From: Hymenobacter tibetensis | Lineage (GTDB): Bacteria; Bacteroidota; Bacteroidia; Cytophagales; Hymenobacteraceae | DNA: 64,000 bases | Direction: 5' to 3' | Assembly: GCF_022827545.1 (NCBI RefSeq) | Contig: NZ_CP094669.1 | Span: 3,190,001 to 3,254,000, forward strand | In this document: positions 37,069-46,303 of the stretch, in pieces | Position numbering within the stretch: the stretch's first letter is position 1 | Layout of the letters: the number at the start of each line of letters is the position of its first letter | The notes under the pieces: model-generated | The model's input: only the letters and a program-made list of their open reading frames with translations | Told to the model about the DNA's origin: nothing | Databases searched by the model: none | Translations under genes and position numbers: made by a program

Positions 37069-37935
37069 CTACTTAGCTGAACCTTGCACTGCTGGCTTGA
37101 ACACGTAGCGAAACGCCTTGAGAGCGGCCGGGTGGTAGATGGTCGAGTGGGTTTCGATGGGCATAGGTTCGTAGTGCCAACTAATGCTAGGCTTGGCCGC
37201 GGCTTGCAGGACTTCGGCAAACTGACGGCCGTCGGTGGCTATTTCGGGCTCACTGCTCGTGGCCATGTACAGCGTCTTCGCTCTGCCATTGTAGCCTTGC
37301 AACAAGCTGCTAGCCTGCTTTACCAGCTGCTTGTTGTTCCACCACAGGCTCGGGTCGAAGGTTACATAAGTATCGAATAGATCGGGTTCTAGCAATAGCG
37401 TTTCGACAACAAACAGGCCAGCTAGGGATTCACCAACAATGGCGGTTTCTGGTGTGGTGCGGTAGCGCTTTTGTATCTGCGGCATCAACTCTTGCCGTAT
37501 AAACTTGCGAAAAGCAGCCGAGCCCCCGACGCGGGGTGCAATCTTTTTGTCTTTCTCGTTGGTGGTAGGACCAGTGAGGTCACGCCGCCGTTCGGTGTTT
37601 TCAATTCCAACCAACAGGAAGGGCCGCATTGTACCGTTGCCGACCAGCACCTGCACCAGCCCTGCAACATGGAGAAAGTCTTCCGCCATGCCTCCATCAG
37701 GCATGTAGAGCACCGGCAAGCGCACAGTGGCAGACTCAGTGTAGGCAGGTGGGTAATACACGTTGATGCGCCGCGTCTCACCTAATATTTTGGACTCCAG
37801 CGTGAAGGTGTTTCCTATGCTGAGCGCCGATTCTTTGCTCTGCGCCTGCACCAGTCCAGCCGGGCCACTACACCATAGCAACAGAACAACAAGCACTTGC
37901 CTAGGCGAAATCCAACGACTGCTCATCTTTTCCAT
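37069..37935 (-). CDS. secreted alpha/beta hydrolase esterase (esterase D/Fes-like)
   Basis: 288 residues from the ATG at 37935 (MEKMSSRWISPRQVLVV). A signal peptide ends after GPAGLVQAQ. The hydrolase fold shows RINVYYPPAYTES, PVLYMPDGG, and the nucleophile elbow GESLAGLF, with a distal His near the end (ETHSTIYHP). It is of the putative esterase family (EstD/Fes, carbohydrate esterase 1-like); the substrate is unknown. Located in the periplasm or outside. Confidence 0.85.
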   Translation of the reverse strand: MEKMSSRWISPRQVLVVLLLWCSGPAGLVQAQSKESALSIGNTFTLESKILGETRRINVYYPPAYTESATVRLPVLYMPDGGMAEDFLHVAGLVQVLVGNGTMRPFLLVGIENTERRRDLTGPTTNEKDKKIAPRVGGSAAFRKFIRQELMPQIQKRYRTTPETAIVGESLAGLFVVETLLLEPDLFDTYVTFDPSLWWNNKQLVKQASSLLQGYNGRAKTLYMATSSEPEIATDGRQFAEVLQAAAKPSISWHYEPMPIETHSTIYHPAALKAFRYVFKPAVQGSAK

Positions 37936-37992
37936 TTTCAAGTTTGTTGTGGGCCACCTACTTTACTGGTCTTGTGTCAGGGCTTATGCAAA

Positions 37993-38085
37993 TAAGCGCT
38001 TGTCCTTCCGACGCAGGAGAAATCTGGGTCAAGATGGTCAACGATTACATCCAGATTCCTCCTGCGTCGGAAGGACAAGCGCTTA
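37993..38085. repeat. long inverted repeat, REP/MITE-like or terminator
   Basis: Arms 37993-38019 and 38059-38085 (27 bases) pair perfectly. After one mismatch (38020/38058) pairing continues for about nine more bases, giving a stem of about 36 pairs with a loop near 38031-38048. It lies in the 169-base gap between two same-strand genes. No target duplication is evident. Confidence 0.7.
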
Positions 38086-38104
38086 GCTAGCTAGGGGCAC
38101 TTTG

Positions 38105-39958
38105 CTACATAGTGTACTTCCGGCCCTTGTTCTGCTGCTTTAAGTAAGCCATCAACGGTTGGAAGTATTCCACCATCGCACGGGCCGAAAGGTCCTCCCC
38201 CGTTTTCTCTTTCAGCACCGCTTGCCAGTCTTTGCTGGCGCCGGGACGCATGATATCAGCCAGGAAGGCGCCTACTTCTTTGCTACCATAGTAGTTGGTG
38301 GCATGGGGGTCCTGCTTGAGGATCTTCTTGGCAATATGGTCGTGGAGCTGAAACAGAATGACGTAGGACAGCGCGTAATCGTAGTACTGCGCGGGGTCGT
38401 CGTTGATATGGGTTTTGGTGGCCGGGTCGAGGTATTGCTCGCCGCGGGTGGTAGGCGGCACGATGCCCTGGTACTTCTTGGCTAGCTCCCACCACTTGGC
38501 GTTGAGTTGATCGGCGGGTAGCTTGTCGGCGTAGAAGCTGTTTTCCCATTCGCTCATCACCCCCGATGCAAACGGAATGAATGTGGCGTAGTTGAGGGCT
38601 TCTTTAAGCAGCGTTTGGGTCTGGTCGGTTTGGGTTTTGGCATCCACCAGGTTCAAACCTGTTAGGAACGGCTTTTGGGTGGCGGCTAGGCCCATGAGGC
38701 TGCCCATGGCTTCGTGGTAAGCGCGGTTGGCGCCACCGCGCAGCAGCACGGGCACTTCGGGGTTGGTGTAAGTGAGGTAGTAGTAGATGTGGCCGAGTTC
38801 GTGATGGGTGGTTTCATACCATTCGGTGTTGCCTTCCACACTCATCAGACTGCGCACGTCCTGGTCGAGGTTCATATGCCAAGCCGAGGCGTGGTTGTTC
38901 TTCTTATAGGCGGCATCCTTGGGCAGCGGGTAGAGGCTGCTTTTCTCATAGAATACAGGTGGCAGCGCCGGGAAGCCGAGGCTCTTGTAGAACCGCTCGG
39001 CTTGCTGTACTTGCCACTCTGCGCCTTTTTTGGCTAGTACGGGGTCGATGTTCAAGCCTTTAACTTCCACCATGGCGCTCCAATCCTGGCCCCACCGGTT
39101 GGGCAGCCAATGCGCGGGCAAATAGTCGGGCACCTGCTGTTGGTTGTATTTCTTGGCGAGTTCGTAGCGGGCGTAGGTGTGCAGCTCGCGGTAGAGCGGA
39201 CGCAGCTCTTCGTTGATTTTGCGCACGAGCGTTAGCATCTCCTCCCGGCTCAAGCCGTAGTCTGACGCCTGATAGGTGAAGTAGTCGGAATAGCCGAGCG
39301 CCTGCACCGTTTGGTTGCGCAGGTCGCGTAGGTTGAGCAAGCCGTCTTTGAGCGTTGGGCCGATGGCCTTGCTGGCTTCCCACACCTGCTGCCGCCTGGC
39401 TGGATTCTTCTCTTTACGCAGCAGCTCATCCAAATCATTGGTCGTGACCGACTTGCCCTGGTACTTATAGTCGAAGCCGTAGAGCTTTTCGGTTTGGGCA
39501 GCTTCGGCTGCTATGCGGCGCTTCACCACATCGGCCACGGTTTGGGGGTTGTTGGCTGCGTTGTAGAGGGCCGTTTGCAACTGCTTCACCTGCAACTCGG
39601 TGAGGTCGGCTTTGTGCTCTAGTAGCGCCTTGATGGTGAGAATATTATCAGAGCTACCCGTGAAGGCAGCCATGCGGCCGTTGGCACGCGCGGTAGCACC
39701 TGAGTTGCTGGTATCACCCGCCACAATGTGCGTGTTAGAACGCCACTCTGCCTCACTCGACTGCGTGTAGAGGCGCTGATATTCAGCTGAGTAATTGCGC
39801 AGAAACTCCTCGGCTTGCGCAGCATAGTCTTGCGGCGCAGGTGGGGTAGAAGCAGTGGTTTCGGGAGTTGCGGCCGGGGTGGTGGCAGGTGTCTTGGCCG
39901 TTGGGGCGCAGGCCGCTAACGTAGCAGCCGTCAGAAGAGGCAGGAAGTTCTTTTTCAT
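38105..39958 (-). CDS. lipoprotein M2 family (ACE-like) metallopeptidase
   Basis: 617 residues. A lipoprotein signal (LLTAATLAAC) is followed by an Ala/Thr/Pro linker. The zinc site is H386-E387-L-G-H390 with a third ligand glutamate in AYHEAMGSLMG. This spacing and the YYYLTY stretch after HELGH are the M2 (angiotensin-converting-enzyme) form. It should remove C-terminal dipeptides from oligopeptides in the periplasm. The -7 box TAGCTTTG lies only five bases before the ATG. Confidence 0.92.
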   Translation of the reverse strand: MKKNFLPLLTAATLAACAPTAKTPATTPAATPETTASTPPAPQDYAAQAEEFLRNYSAEYQRLYTQSSEAEWRSNTHIVAGDTSNSGATARANGRMAAFTGSSDNILTIKALLEHKADLTELQVKQLQTALYNAANNPQTVADVVKRRIAAEAAQTEKLYGFDYKYQGKSVTTNDLDELLRKEKNPARRQQVWEASKAIGPTLKDGLLNLRDLRNQTVQALGYSDYFTYQASDYGLSREEMLTLVRKINEELRPLYRELHTYARYELAKKYNQQQVPDYLPAHWLPNRWGQDWSAMVEVKGLNIDPVLAKKGAEWQVQQAERFYKSLGFPALPPVFYEKSSLYPLPKDAAYKKNNHASAWHMNLDQDVRSLMSVEGNTEWYETTHHELGHIYYYLTYTNPEVPVLLRGGANRAYHEAMGSLMGLAATQKPFLTGLNLVDAKTQTDQTQTLLKEALNYATFIPFASGVMSEWENSFYADKLPADQLNAKWWELAKKYQGIVPPTTRGEQYLDPATKTHINDDPAQYYDYALSYVILFQLHDHIAKKILKQDPHATNYYGSKEVGAFLADIMRPGASKDWQAVLKEKTGEDLSARAMVEYFQPLMAYLKQQNKGRKYTM

Positions 39959-39963
39959 TACAG

Positions 39964-39971
39964 CAAAGCTA
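39964..39971 (-). promoter_or_regulatory. TAnnTTTG -7 element for the M2 peptidase
   Basis: On the minus strand, TAGCTTTG matches the Bacteroidota -7 box. Its end is five bases from the ATG at 39958, which would give an mRNA with almost no leader. No TTG at the usual -33 distance was found. Confidence 0.45.
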
Positions 39972-40095
39972 AAACTCCCGGCGAATTGGGCAGTGTGTAA
40001 TCTTTGCCTCCCACTTACCCATGGCTGGTCTTATCGAAGCCCCATGCTAAGCTGAGCAAGACCTTACAAGAGCTACGTAGCAACGCCCGACTACC

Positions 40096-41037
40096 TTACG
40101 CTGCCTGCTGTAGCAACAAATGGCAATCCTTGTATTTCTTGCCGCTGCCGCATGGGCACGGATCATTGCGGCCAAATTTGCGGCGGCTGCGCAAGGTTTT
40201 CAGCCACTCACGCGGGTCTACGGTGAAGCGCAGGAAACGCTTTTTAGGGTTCTGGCGGAATGCCCGCAACAGCAGTTCGTACAGCTCGGGGTGGTGCTCC
40301 TGTAGCTTCTCGGGCTTCTCGAAGAAATACTCGGTCACGACGGCGAAAAACTCGGCTTCGTTGGTGCCAGCGTAGTCGTTGATTTCCGAGTTACCGTCGC
40401 GGATGGCTTGAATCTCGCGGGCCATTACTTCGGCCCACGGCCCACGCAACTCAGGCGGCAGCGTGGCGGCGGGAATACCATCAATCACGCCGTCGGCAGC
40501 ATCGAGCAGGTGGGCAAACTCATGGATGCCCACGTTCTGCTTGTCTAGCGCGTCGCGGAAGCCTTGTTCCAAAGACGCTTTGGAAAGGTGCATGTAGCGG
40601 GAAGTCTGGAAGTTGCGGACGCTACCGAGCAGCGTACCTGAGAGCGGCGCCGTTTCCTTGTTGGGGTCTTGCTGCTCTTTCCAGGCGTCGGGCACTACCA
40701 GTACCTCGCTCAGGTTGCCGTATTCCCACTCAGGAAAGCCAAACACCGGAATGACAGCCGAAGCGGCCACCAATACGCGGGTCACATCGTCAATTTCAAT
40801 CTGCACGCCCGTGATAAGGGTTTGGGCCAGAAACACTTGAATCCGCTTTTCGAACCGCTGCTTATCGTTCGGGGTGAGCGACAAATAGAAGGCCACACGC
40901 TCGTTCAGAATCTGCCGCCAAGCAGCCGGGAAATCCTCGGCTAGCGCCGCAGCTTTTTGGCGCGACTCGCGGGTGACGTAACGATAAAAAAGAAAGACCA
41001 CAACCGCGACGAAAGCGGCAAAAATCCAGTATTGCAT
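40096..41037 (-). CDS. MtfA-like zinc peptidase with C-terminal SEC-C motif
   Basis: 313 residues. An N-terminal TM (YWIFAAFVAVVVFLFYRYV) anchors it. The zinc motif H172-E-F-A-H176 in VGIHEFAHLLDAADG and downstream acidic residues match MtfA (regulator of the PTS glucose repressor Mlc in enterics). The C-terminus carries a SEC-C zinc motif (NDPCPCGSGKKYKDCH), as in SecA and many nucleic-acid or translocon-linked proteins. The TM-peptidase-SEC-C order suggests work at the membrane. A long hairpin starts at 41038, one base before the ATG on the coding strand's upstream side. Confidence 0.9.
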   Translation of the reverse strand: MQYWIFAAFVAVVVFLFYRYVTRESRQKAAALAEDFPAAWRQILNERVAFYLSLTPNDKQRFEKRIQVFLAQTLITGVQIEIDDVTRVLVAASAVIPVFGFPEWEYGNLSEVLVVPDAWKEQQDPNKETAPLSGTLLGSVRNFQTSRYMHLSKASLEQGFRDALDKQNVGIHEFAHLLDAADGVIDGIPAATLPPELRGPWAEVMAREIQAIRDGNSEINDYAGTNEAEFFAVVTEYFFEKPEKLQEHHPELYELLLRAFRQNPKKRFLRFTVDPREWLKTLRSRRKFGRNDPCPCGSGKKYKDCHLLLQQAA

Positions 41038-41102
41038 GGGCCGCTAAACGAGTATGCAGCGCTTTAGTTTGCTTGAAGCGCCGCATACTCGTTTAGCGGC
41101 CC
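41038..41102. terminator. long hairpin abutting the mtfA-like start codon
   Basis: Arms 41038-41057 and 41083-41102 pair over 20 bases; after an A/C mismatch, six more pairs (41059-41064 with 41076-41081) follow, leaving an 11-base loop. It lies between the last ABC permease (stop at 41134) and the MtfA-like gene (ATG at 41037-41035), so it is the probable terminator of the ABC unit and at the same time the leader of the next gene. Confidence 0.8.
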
Positions 41103-41133
41103 CGGCGCAGCTGCTCCGTTGCGGGTTGCCCGA

Positions 41134-43557
41134 TCAATCGGCTCGCAGGTTTTTGATAGGATTGCTGGTGGCGGCGTGCATTGCTTTCATACTCACGGTA
41201 ACAAGCGCCACGAGCAAAGCGGCTAGGCCAGCGGCCGCAAAAATCCACCACCCAATGGTGATGCGGTAAGCGAAGTTCTGAAGCCAGTTGTTCATGATCA
41301 GCCACGCCAACGGCCACGCCACCAAGTTGGCGACAAGTACCAGCTTAAGGAATTCCTTGGACAGCATCCCTACAATATTGGTCACTGAGGCGCCCAACAC
41401 CTTCCGAATCCCAATCTCTCGCGTACGCTGCTCGGCCGTGAACGTAGCTAAACCAAACAAGCCTAGGTACGCCACAAACACGGTGAGGGCCGCGAAAATG
41501 TACAGGATGCGGCCCGTCTTTCGCTCGGTGTCATAAGTTTGCGCCAACCGCTCATCCAGAAAAGAGTACGTGAACGGCTCTTCGGTGGAGAAGGCGCTCC
41601 ACCGCTCTTTCAGGGAAGCCACCAGCCCCGCCATGTCGGTGGTTTTCGCTTTCACTATCACGGAGCCGGAGTTGCTGCCCAGCGTCATGACGAGCGGTGA
41701 AATCGGTTCGTGCAGTGACTTGAAGTGGAAGTCTTTCACCACTCCTATTACTCGATAAGTGGTTTTGTGCCCTTGGTTGTCGGATTGGGACAGCACGTGG
41801 TCCAACGGGTTTTTTTCCCAGCCAAAGGCTCTCACTGCCGTTTCGTTGAGGATGATGCCCACCGAGTCAGAAGAAAAGCGCTTCGAGAAGTTGCGGCCGG
41901 TTACCAGCTGCATACCCAGGGTCGGGATGTAGTGGTCGTCTACCTCGTAGCGCAATGTTTTCATCAGGCGGGAGGCATCGTTGTCGAGGCTGACCAAGAA
42001 GTTGTTGTAGTTGCTGTTGCCAGCCGGCAGGTAGCCTGAGGTGCTGATGCTCAGCACCCGGGGGTCTTGCTGAAGCTGCTGCCGAAACGCATCGGCATGC
42101 TTGCCCAGCATCCAGGTTTCCGGCAATACCAGCACGTGATTTTTGTCGTAGCCCAGCTTCTTGCTTTGTATGTAATGCAGCTGCTGATACACCACGGCGG
42201 TACACACAATGAGGGTAATAGAAACACAGAACTGAAATACCACCAAGCCGCTGCGCAAGCCGCTGCTTTTTTTGCCGGACGCAAACCGGCCTTTCAGCAC
42301 CGTCACTGGATTGAACGATGACAGAAAGAAGGCCGGGTAACTGCCGGCCAGCACCCCGACCAGCACGCCAAACAGCAGCAGCGCGGGGAGCAGCCACGGC
42401 TTGGCCGCGAAATCCAACGCCAGGTTCTTGCCCGCCAACTCGTTGAAGACGGGCAGGGCCATCGTGACTAGCACCATGGCCAGCAGCAAAGCAACCATGG
42501 TGAGCAAGATGGATTCCAGCAGAAACTGCCCGACCAGCTGCCTTTTCATGGAGCCCAGCACTTTCCGCACGCCTACCTCGCGGGCGCGCTTGGAGGCCCC
42601 AGCCGTGGAGAGGTTCATGAAATTGATGCAGGCAATAACCAGCATAAACAGCGCAATGGCCGTGAAGATGTAGATGTAACGGATGTCGCCGCCGGCTTCC
42701 AGGTTACCTCGGAAATTGGACCGTAGGTGAATGTCGGTTAGGGGTTGCAGGAACAAGCCCAAGTCGTTGCCTTTTTGCCGGAACTGCGTGAAGCTCATTC
42801 CCATGGCCTGTTTTAGCTGCGGCCCCATGTACTTCTCTACCACCTGTGGCAGCTTGGCGTCTAGTTGTTTATAGTCGTAGCCCGCAGGCAGCACCAAGTA
42901 CGTGAAGTAGTTGGACGTCATCCAGGACGAGGATTTGGCATCCGGCACGCTGGCCAGGGACGCAAAGAAATCGAAATGAAAGTGCGAGTTGACGGGCACC
43001 TTATCGAAGACGCCGGTGACCTTGAAAGGCTGGGCGCCACCTTTGAAGGTCAGCACCTTGCCTATCGGGTTGGCGTTGCCAAAGTACTTGTGCGCCATTG
43101 CCTGAGAAACCACAATGGTATTGGGCTGTACCAGCGCCGTTTTAGAATTACCCTGCAAGAAAGGGATGGTGAACACCTGGAAGAAGTTGGCATCAACAAA
43201 GGCCACGGCATCTTCCCGAAATGATTTGTCGCCGTAGCTGATGCGCTGATTGCCGCCGCTGTTTGTCAGGCGGGTGGCATCTTCCACTTCGGGGTATTCG
43301 GCCAGCAGCGTTTGCGCTACCGGCGGCATCACAAAGCCTTCCTCCATCTTTTCGCCCTGCACCGACCCCCGGAACACCACCCGCACCATGCGGTCGGCTT
43401 TTTCGTTGTAGCGGTCGTAGCTCAATTCGTTCTGCACGAACAGCATGATGATCAGGCAGGTAGCGATGCCGATAGCCAGCCCAAACACATTGATGGCGGA
43501 AAAGGCCTTGTTACGCCACAGACTGCGTAGCGCTATTTTCAGATAATTCCGGAGCAT
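41134..43557 (-). CDS. ABC transporter permease (MacB/FtsX type), A
   Basis: 807 residues. A MacB_PCD periplasmic domain occurs near the N-terminus (after a TM with NVFGLAIGIATCLIIMLF), and FtsX blocks follow in two copies: AREVGVRKVLGSMKRQL in the middle and TREIGIRKVLGASVTNI in the last fifth. The four core helices per repeat-half arrangement is that of type VII exporters that use mechanotransmission rather than pore transport. Last gene of a five-gene leftward unit (adaptor, ATPase, three permeases). Confidence 0.93.
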   Translation of the reverse strand: MLRNYLKIALRSLWRNKAFSAINVFGLAIGIATCLIIMLFVQNELSYDRYNEKADRMVRVVFRGSVQGEKMEEGFVMPPVAQTLLAEYPEVEDATRLTNSGGNQRISYGDKSFREDAVAFVDANFFQVFTIPFLQGNSKTALVQPNTIVVSQAMAHKYFGNANPIGKVLTFKGGAQPFKVTGVFDKVPVNSHFHFDFFASLASVPDAKSSSWMTSNYFTYLVLPAGYDYKQLDAKLPQVVEKYMGPQLKQAMGMSFTQFRQKGNDLGLFLQPLTDIHLRSNFRGNLEAGGDIRYIYIFTAIALFMLVIACINFMNLSTAGASKRAREVGVRKVLGSMKRQLVGQFLLESILLTMVALLLAMVLVTMALPVFNELAGKNLALDFAAKPWLLPALLLFGVLVGVLAGSYPAFFLSSFNPVTVLKGRFASGKKSSGLRSGLVVFQFCVSITLIVCTAVVYQQLHYIQSKKLGYDKNHVLVLPETWMLGKHADAFRQQLQQDPRVLSISTSGYLPAGNSNYNNFLVSLDNDASRLMKTLRYEVDDHYIPTLGMQLVTGRNFSKRFSSDSVGIILNETAVRAFGWEKNPLDHVLSQSDNQGHKTTYRVIGVVKDFHFKSLHEPISPLVMTLGSNSGSVIVKAKTTDMAGLVASLKERWSAFSTEEPFTYSFLDERLAQTYDTERKTGRILYIFAALTVFVAYLGLFGLATFTAEQRTREIGIRKVLGASVTNIVGMLSKEFLKLVLVANLVAWPLAWLIMNNWLQNFAYRITIGWWIFAAAGLAALLVALVTVSMKAMHAATSNPIKNLRAD

Positions 43558-43746
43558 ATTGATTGCAAACGAAAGGTGGGGTCAGGCTTTTGGGACCTGA
43601 AAAATCTATGTAGAAGTAGCTGCAAACTAGTTTTCCTGAGGCATTGCCCTGTTGATACCACTGCGTAACTTCAAGGGGAAACGCGCTTGAAACTGGGCGC
43701 CACGTTCTTGGCTTGATAACACAACCTAACCTCAACCCGCGGCCTC

Positions 43747-46161
43747 TTACTCGGCTCTCAGGTTCTGGATGGGGTTGGTGGTAGCCGCCTTGATGGCTTG
43801 ATAGCTGATGGTTAGGAATGCCACGAGCACGGCGGCTACCCCTGCCGCCAGGAACACCCACAGCGGAATGTTGATGCGGTACGCAAAGTCTTCCAGCCAC
43901 TTACGCATAACCAGCCAAGCCACCGGAAACGCAATAACCGTAGCCACTACCACCAGCTTCAGGAACTCCTTGGACAGCAAGGCCACGATAGTGGACGTGT
44001 CGGCTCCCAGCACCTTCCGAATCCCGATTTCCTTTTTGCGACGCTCCGCCGCGTAGGTAGCCAGCCCGAACAGCCCGAGGCACCCCACAAACACCGCAAT
44101 AGCCGTAAACACCCACAGCAACGACTTCAGCTTGTCTTCGGCCTGGTACATCTGGGTGAAATTATCGTCCATGAACTTGTATTCGATGGGATAATCGGGG
44201 CTGAACTTGTTCCAGACCTCCTTCACGCCACTGATGGAGCTACTAATGTTGTCGGCCTTCAGCTTGACGGCGACTTTCCAGTAGTCATCGGGGTTGATGT
44301 GCAGCACGGCGGGCTCCACTTTGTCGTACAGGCTTTTGTAGTGGAAGTCCTTCACCACCCCAATTACTTGCCCTTTCTTAACGGAATCGGGCTTGATGTT
44401 CCACAGGAGCGTTTGTCCTAGTGCCTGCTCGGGCGTATGGAAGCCCAGTTCTTTGACCGCCGTTTCGTTGATGATGAAGGCGTGGTCTTTGTCGGTGGTC
44501 AGTTCTTTCGAGAAGTTACGCCCCGTCAGCAGTTGCAGCCCAAGCGTTTTGATGTAGTCGTAATCCACCATCAGGTGCGTGACGGCGTAGGGTTTTTGCT
44601 CGCCTTTGGTGGGCACCAGAATCTGGTCGCCGGCCACGGCATCGCCGGGGAAGCCATAGCCGATGGAAACGGCCGCTACGCCCGGGGTCTTCTGCAATTC
44701 GCCTTTGAACGACTCGTAGCTCTTGGTCATGTTGTCGCCCCGCATCGGAAAAAACATGATCTGCTCCCGGTTGAAACCCAGGTCTTTGTTGTGCAGAAAG
44801 TCCACTTGCAGAAACACCACCATGGCACTCACAATCAGGAAGATCGACAGCGAGAATTGCACCACAATCAGGCCGTGACGCAGCCATTGCACCCGGCCGA
44901 ACAACCCGTCGCTCACCACCGCGCTCTTCAACACCTTGATGGGCTGGAACCCGGACAGCACCAAGGCCGGATAAAAGCCTGCTACCAGCCCTACTACCAC
45001 CGTCAGCACTACCAGCAGCAACGCCAGTGTGGGGCTAGACAAGAGGTTGAAGGACATGCTCTTGCCCGTAAATTCATTGAGAGAAGGGAGCAGCAACGAG
45101 GTAAGCACGGCCGCCACCACCACGCTGATGAAAGTGAGTAGCACCGTTTCAATTAGGAACTGCAGCATAAGCTGCTGCTGACTGGCCCCAATCGTTTTGC
45201 GGATGCCTACTTCCTTGGCGCGCTGCATGGACTTGGCCGTTGCTAAATTCACGAAGTTGAAGCAGGCAATGAGCAGAACAAAGCCAGCAATCAGCCCAAG
45301 CGCCTTCACGTAGGTGATGTTGCCCCGCACGGCCAAATCGTACTTGAAGCTCGCGGAGTACAGATGGATGTCGGTGAGGGGCTGCAGAAAAGGCACGTAG
45401 AGGATGGGGTCGTCGGGCGTGAGGTTGCGGACTTTCTGGACGATGTAGTTCTGCAGCTTCACTTGGGTTTGCTGGGCGTCGGAACCCGGTTTCAGCTTCA
45501 CGTAGGTGTAAAACTGCTGCCAGCGCCAGCTTTTCATGCGCTCAGCGGGCAACTCGGCCGCCGCTAGTGGCAGCACATAGCTGACCTTTAGGTGAAACTT
45601 CGACAGGTTGTTTTGCAACACGCCCTTCACTTGGAAAGTCTCTTTGCTGATCTTCACGTCTTTGCCTACCGGGTCTTCGTCGCCGAAAAGCGTTATGGCC
45701 ACGTCTTCGGACAAAACAACGGACCTGGTTCCGGCCAGGGCTTGGGTGGCGGAGCCATATTTGAAAGGCAGCGGGAACACCGAGAAGAAAGTGGAATCGG
45801 CAATAAGGCCGTTTTCCAGGTAGATTTTCTTGTCGCCAACTTCGAACAAGCTGATCGAGGAATTCATCAAAATGCGCATGGTTTGCGCCACCTCCGGAAA
45901 CTCCTGCTGCAACGTGGGCGCAAACATCGGCGCGGTGCAGGCCATGGTTTCCGGCGTTTCGTTGCTGGTTCTTTCGGTGTACACCCGGTACACCTGGCTG
46001 CTTTCAGGCACAAACTTGTCGTACTGCAGCTCGTCGAACACAAACAGCCCGATCAATAGGCAGGCCGTTAAGCCCAGGGCCAAGCCCGCAATATTCAGAA
46101 ACGAAAAGCCCTTGTGCCGAACGAGGTTACGATAAGCAACTTTCAAGTAGTTCTTGAACAT
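43747..46161 (-). CDS. ABC transporter permease (MacB/FtsX type), B
   Basis: 804 residues, same architecture as its neighbours: an N-terminal TM (NIAGLALGLTACLLIGLF), a MacB_PCD domain, then AKEVGIRKTIGASQQQL and RRKEIGIRKVLGADTSTI. Sequence blocks differ enough from permeases A and C to exclude recent duplication. It works with the shared ATPase upstream. The 142-base gap before the next upstream gene holds a 7-pair hairpin with a GAAA loop (46185-46202). Confidence 0.93.
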   Translation of the reverse strand: MFKNYLKVAYRNLVRHKGFSFLNIAGLALGLTACLLIGLFVFDELQYDKFVPESSQVYRVYTERTSNETPETMACTAPMFAPTLQQEFPEVAQTMRILMNSSISLFEVGDKKIYLENGLIADSTFFSVFPLPFKYGSATQALAGTRSVVLSEDVAITLFGDEDPVGKDVKISKETFQVKGVLQNNLSKFHLKVSYVLPLAAAELPAERMKSWRWQQFYTYVKLKPGSDAQQTQVKLQNYIVQKVRNLTPDDPILYVPFLQPLTDIHLYSASFKYDLAVRGNITYVKALGLIAGFVLLIACFNFVNLATAKSMQRAKEVGIRKTIGASQQQLMLQFLIETVLLTFISVVVAAVLTSLLLPSLNEFTGKSMSFNLLSSPTLALLLVVLTVVVGLVAGFYPALVLSGFQPIKVLKSAVVSDGLFGRVQWLRHGLIVVQFSLSIFLIVSAMVVFLQVDFLHNKDLGFNREQIMFFPMRGDNMTKSYESFKGELQKTPGVAAVSIGYGFPGDAVAGDQILVPTKGEQKPYAVTHLMVDYDYIKTLGLQLLTGRNFSKELTTDKDHAFIINETAVKELGFHTPEQALGQTLLWNIKPDSVKKGQVIGVVKDFHYKSLYDKVEPAVLHINPDDYWKVAVKLKADNISSSISGVKEVWNKFSPDYPIEYKFMDDNFTQMYQAEDKLKSLLWVFTAIAVFVGCLGLFGLATYAAERRKKEIGIRKVLGADTSTIVALLSKEFLKLVVVATVIAFPVAWLVMRKWLEDFAYRINIPLWVFLAAGVAAVLVAFLTISYQAIKAATTNPIQNLRAE

Positions 46162-46184
46162 GGCAAGAGAAAATGAGGGTGAGA

Positions 46185-46202
46185 CGAGCCTGAAAAGGCT
46201 CG
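46185..46202. other. small GAAA-loop hairpin in the ABC leader
   Basis: CGAGCCT (46185-46191) and AGGCTCG (46196-46202) pair around GAAA, 24 bases upstream of permease B. It may affect RNA stability or expression between permeases C and B; there is no T tract. Confidence 0.35.
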
Positions 46203-46303
46203 GTTACAAGCAAAAGCAGATAGGCAATTTTTAGTGGCAGCCTACCACCCAACCGCCCGCTTTGGCCGTGGCACCACGCAAGCCGACAGCCAGCACCGCG
46301 TCC

